Below are positions 61,172-64,000 of a stretch of DNA of 64,000 nt, piece by piece (position 1 is the first letter of the stretch; each line of letters starts with the position of its first letter). The position numbers and the translations under genes are program-made. The notes beneath the pieces are model-generated. The model saw only the letters and a program-made list of their open reading frames with translations. It was not told the DNA's origin and made no database searches. The stretch is from Paraburkholderia ultramafica (lineage in GTDB: Bacteria; Pseudomonadota; Gammaproteobacteria; Burkholderiales; Burkholderiaceae): contig NZ_CADIKK010000034.1 in NCBI RefSeq assembly GCF_902859915.1, forward strand, positions 1 through 64,000, written 5' to 3'.

Positions 61172-61969
61172 ATGCTGCAAGAAACACCGCTGCGAAGCGT
61201 CGCCGCGGGCGTGCCTGGCGAGGGCAAACGCCCGCACGCCGCACGCCCGTTTTTTTTCCTCTCCGACATTCATTTGAGCGGGGCGATTCCGCGCACGGTC
61301 GCCGCGTTCGAACATTTCATTCGCGTCACCGCCGAGCAGGCGGATTCGGTGTTCATTCTCGGCGATCTGTTCGAGTACTGGATCGGCGACGACATGCTGG
61401 TCGAGCCGTTCGCCGCGCGTATCGCGGCGCTGCTGCATACGTTGTCGGAACGCGGCATTGCGCTCTACATCATGCACGGCAACCGCGACTTTCTGCTCGG
61501 CAAGCGCTTCATGAAAGCGGCCGGCGCGATCTGGCTGCCCGATCCGTTCGTGATCACCGCGTTCGGCACGCGCGTCGCGCTCGCGCATGGCGATCGCCTG
61601 TGCAGCGCGGATCGTGGCTATCAGATCTTCCGGAGTTTCGCGCGCAACCGTCTCGCGCAGATGCTGTTTCTGGCGTGGCCGTTTCGCTGGCGCCAGAAGC
61701 TTGCTGAGAACATGCGCTCGAAGAGCGAGCATGGCCGCCTGCGGCCGGTCTCGATGAAGTATGACGTGACGTCGAAGGCCGTCGCCGCCTTATTCAAGGC
61801 ATCGAAAACGGCGACGATCATTCATGGACACACGCATCTTCCCGCGCGGCATCGCGAACCGGGCGGCACGCGCTGGGTTCTGCCGGATTGGGATCTCGAC
61901 CACGGCGTGCGCCGCGGCGGGTATCTGCGGATCGATGCGGATGGGGTTCGGGCGCTGCCTTTGGATTGA
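61172..61969 (+). CDS. lpxH: UDP-2,3-diacylglucosamine diphosphatase
   Basis: The 265-residue calcineurin-like phosphatase has the metal motifs FFFLSDIHLSG, GDLFEYWIGDD, MHGNRDFLLG, ALAHGDRLC and IHGHTHLPARH. It cleaves UDP-2,3-diacylglucosamine to lipid X in lipid A synthesis at the inner membrane. It lies 47 nt after ppiB. Confidence 0.95.
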   Translation: MLQETPLRSVAAGVPGEGKRPHAARPFFFLSDIHLSGAIPRTVAAFEHFIRVTAEQADSVFILGDLFEYWIGDDMLVEPFAARIAALLHTLSERGIALYIMHGNRDFLLGKRFMKAAGAIWLPDPFVITAFGTRVALAHGDRLCSADRGYQIFRSFARNRLAQMLFLAWPFRWRQKLAENMRSKSEHGRLRPVSMKYDVTSKAVAALFKASKTATIIHGHTHLPARHREPGGTRWVLPDWDLDHGVRRGGYLRIDADGVRALPLD

Positions 61970-62108
61970 GACTGGCCTGGTTAGAGTCTCATTCGGGGAT
62001 GTCTTGCCGAAGGTGTCTTGTTTGAAGCCGTGCTGTTACAGCCGCGCTGCCAACCCCCTCTCGAGCCGGCCACCGTTCGCGGCGCCGGCCCCCAAGCCGC
62101 TAACGCTG

Positions 62109-62960
62109 TCACCGCTCCGCCACCACCCCTTCCACTTTCCCCGCAATCGCAGCCGACAGGCGTCGCAGATCGAGCAACGCCGCATCCGCGCCTTGCAGCC
62201 CTTCGAGGCTCGTGCCCAACCGCTCCAGCGCGTCGACGATTTCATCGATACGCTTCGACTGCGTGGCGGCATGATCGATCAGGCCGTGAATCGCTAGCGA
62301 CACAGGGTCGTCCGCATTCGGCGTGATGCCGTACGCGCAGAATGCGCTGCGCTCGGCTGTGCGTTTCGCATCACGCGCGGCGCCGCTGGAATCGCTGTCG
62401 GCGGTGACTGCCGTCGCCGCAGCCGAAGTCGCCGATACCGCCGCAGCCGGCACGATGATCCGCGCCGGGTTGCCCACCGCCGTGCCCCGCGCGGGCACCG
62501 GTTTCGTCACCACCGCGTTCGAGCCGATCTTCGCGTCCGCGCCGATCGTGAAACCGCCGAGCACCTTCGCCCCGGCGCCCACGATCACCCCGCGCTCGAG
62601 CGTCGGATGCCGTTTCGCGCCACGTGTGAGCGACGTGCCGCCGAGCGTCACGCCCTGGTAGATCGTGCAGTCGTCGCCGATCTGCGCGGTCTCGCCGATC
62701 ACCACACCCATGCCGTGATCGATGAACACGCGCCGCCCCACCGTCGCACCCGGATGGATTTCGATGCCGGTCATGAAGCGCGCCATCTGCGAGATGAAAC
62801 GCGCGAGCCAGCGGCGCTTCGCCTGCCAGCAGGCGTGCGCGAGCCGGTGCAGCACGAGCGCGTGCAGGCCCGGATAACACGTGAGCACTTCCCATGCGCT
62901 GCGGGCGGCGGGGTCGCGCTCGCGGATCGTGGCAATGTCTTCGCGAAGTCTCGTGAACAT
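62109..62960 (-). CDS. cysE: Serine O-acetyltransferase
   Basis: The start at 62960 (MFTRLREDIATIRERDPAAR) matches the family N-terminus; the longer frame is not needed. The left-handed beta-helix hexapeptides and catalytic His are seen in IEIHPGATVGRRVFIDHGMG, and VIGETAQIGDDCTIYQGVTL follows. The C-terminal 90 residues (TSAAATAVTADSDSSGAARD) are an extra low-complexity and helical tail. It makes O-acetylserine for cysteine synthesis. Confidence 0.93.
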   Translation of the reverse strand: MFTRLREDIATIRERDPAARSAWEVLTCYPGLHALVLHRLAHACWQAKRRWLARFISQMARFMTGIEIHPGATVGRRVFIDHGMGVVIGETAQIGDDCTIYQGVTLGGTSLTRGAKRHPTLERGVIVGAGAKVLGGFTIGADAKIGSNAVVTKPVPARGTAVGNPARIIVPAAAVSATSAAATAVTADSDSSGAARDAKRTAERSAFCAYGITPNADDPVSLAIHGLIDHAATQSKRIDEIVDALERLGTSLEGLQGADAALLDLRRLSAAIAGKVEGVVAER

Positions 62961-63136
62961 GGCAGGGACTATGTTGTGGAGAAAAGACCGCCTGCGTGTT
63001 ACGTCACGCATGACGGCAGCGCTGCCGCATAGCACGCCGGCAGCTTTGGTTAGAACGTTTCGAGGATTGTAGGTCGATTGCGCGAAACCTGCCGGAAGTC
63101 CACGCTGCCGGCAAGGTCGTCAGAGGAACGCGGCGC

Positions 63137-63988
63137 TCAGGACGCGTCGCCGTCCTTTCGGTTCGTCTTCAGCAGAATGTGCCTGGCGATGCCGCGCACG
63201 ATGTTCACTTCCTCGCGCTCCAGCCCGGAGCGCGCGAACAGTCGACGCAAGCGGGACATCAGCTTCTTCGGATTGGCCGGATCGAGAAACTCGATGGCGA
63301 CCAGCGCGCTCTCCAGATGCGTGAACATGCTTTCGATTTCATCGCTCGCCGCGCGCGCGCCGGCCGGCTCGCCCTGCTCCTGGTTGGCCTGAATCGCGAC
63401 CAGCGCGCGGGTTGCCACATCGTCCGCCGACAGATACTCGGTGCGCAGTTCGTACGCCAACACCTGCACCGCCTGCGCGAGATTGAGCGAGCTGTAGGCC
63501 GGATTGGCCGGAATATGCGCGAGCGCGCTGCAGCGCTCGACGTCCTCGTTCGACAAGCCCGTGCGCTCGTTGCCGAACACCAGCGCGATCTCGCCGTGCA
63601 CCGCCCGCTCATGCGCGACCGCGGCCGCGGCGCGCGGCGTCCATTGCGGCGGACCGTATTCGCGCAGCCGCGCGGTCAGCGCAATCGACCAATGCACGCC
63701 GGTCAGCGCATCGGCAAGCGTCGGCACGACGTGCGCGGACGCGAGCACGTCGTCGGCGCCGCTCGCCATCGCGATCGCTTCCGGATCGCTCTGCACGTGC
63801 GGCACACGCGGCGACACCAGCACGAGCCGCGAGAAGCCCATGGTTTTCAGCGCGCGCGCCGCCGCGCCCACATTGCCCGGATGGCTGGGCTCGACGAGCA
63901 CGAAGCGCGTCGAGGTGAAGCCGCCGCGCAGGTCGGCCACGGCGGGATCGGAAGAATGGTGGCTGTGGTCCACGATGGAATTATGCAA
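63137..63988 (-). CDS. trmJ: tRNA (cytidine/uridine-2'-O-)-methyltransferase
   Basis: The SPOUT fold is clear: FVLVEPSHPGNVGAAARALK at the N-terminus and the knot motifs ALVFGNERTGLSNEDVERCS and NPAYSSLNLAQAVQVLAYEL. It 2'-O-methylates position 32 in tRNAs. The longest frame uses a TTG near the window edge (63988); a GTG at 63973 is another possibility. The start is therefore uncertain by a few codons. Confidence 0.93.
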   Translation of the reverse strand: MHNSIVDHSHHSSDPAVADLRGGFTSTRFVLVEPSHPGNVGAAARALKTMGFSRLVLVSPRVPHVQSDPEAIAMASGADDVLASAHVVPTLADALTGVHWSIALTARLREYGPPQWTPRAAAAVAHERAVHGEIALVFGNERTGLSNEDVERCSALAHIPANPAYSSLNLAQAVQVLAYELRTEYLSADDVATRALVAIQANQEQGEPAGARAASDEIESMFTHLESALVAIEFLDPANPKKLMSRLRRLFARSGLEREEVNIVRGIARHILLKTNRKDGDAS

Positions 63989-64000
63989 GCCTAAACGGGT

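Noticed and set aside
63179..63994. 271-codon plus-strand frame opposite trmJ
   Set aside because: It is antisense to a recognised SPOUT methyltransferase.

Overview
The window is GC-rich proteobacterial chromosome. It carries a conserved block in the order lysC, tilS, accA, alkA-like, cysS, TPR protein, two cyclophilins, lpxH, cysE, trmJ, together with DUF3331, DUF4148 and XapX proteins. That combination points to Burkholderiaceae, most likely Paraburkholderia, Caballeronia or Burkholderia. The species cannot be fixed from the sequence alone.

The window has two parts. From about 51.8 kb to the end is ordinary core genome: tRNA-Ser(GCT) with a clear terminator, then housekeeping genes. From 1 to about 51.7 kb is accessory DNA, probably built up next to the tRNA-Ser gene. 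It mixes intact metabolic and efflux genes with debris: IS5-type and Tn3-type transposase pieces, an integrase tail, a CdiA-like fragment, two MarR pseudogenes, a decayed amidohydrolase copy, fragments of ribosome-hibernation genes, and remnants of a GNAT-type toxin and of a TIGR02391-type protein.

Layout. 0-3.1 kb: kinase tail, IS remnant, DUF3331, small hypothetical, XapX. 3.7-16.1 kb: amidohydrolase, three isochorismatase-fold hydrolases, DoxX, secreted double-VOC protein, YoaK-type membrane protein, two outer-membrane channels and a dead amidohydrolase paralogue. 16.2-21.0 kb: a four-gene FUSC/OMF/DUF1656/HlyD efflux operon. 21.2-24.5 kb: a minus-strand run of very small unrecognised ORFs, part of which is duplicated. 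24.9-28.4 kb: HPF, DUF3331, azoreductase, secreted peptide, LysR fragment. 28.5-33.3 kb: old yellow enzyme, isochorismatase-like hydrolase, pirin and TetR, linked by four copies of a GGAC-N6-GTCC palindrome, then DoxX. 33.6-41.3 kb: a second amidohydrolase and an EmrAB-type tripartite pump, linked by ATAAC-N3-GTTAT palindromes and followed by two broken MarR genes. 41.8-51.7 kb: TetR, integrase debris, an exact DUF4148 duplication flanking a papain-like lipoprotein, toxin remnants, a LysR/amidase pair, a CdiA fragment, AlpA and a coiled-coil island protein.

The accessory part reads as a detoxification and catabolism region: hydrolases, an ene-reductase, an azoreductase, a pirin, porins and two export pumps, with local repressors. 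The least explained stretch is the small-ORF array at 21.2-24.5 kb. The best regulatory leads are the two palindrome families.
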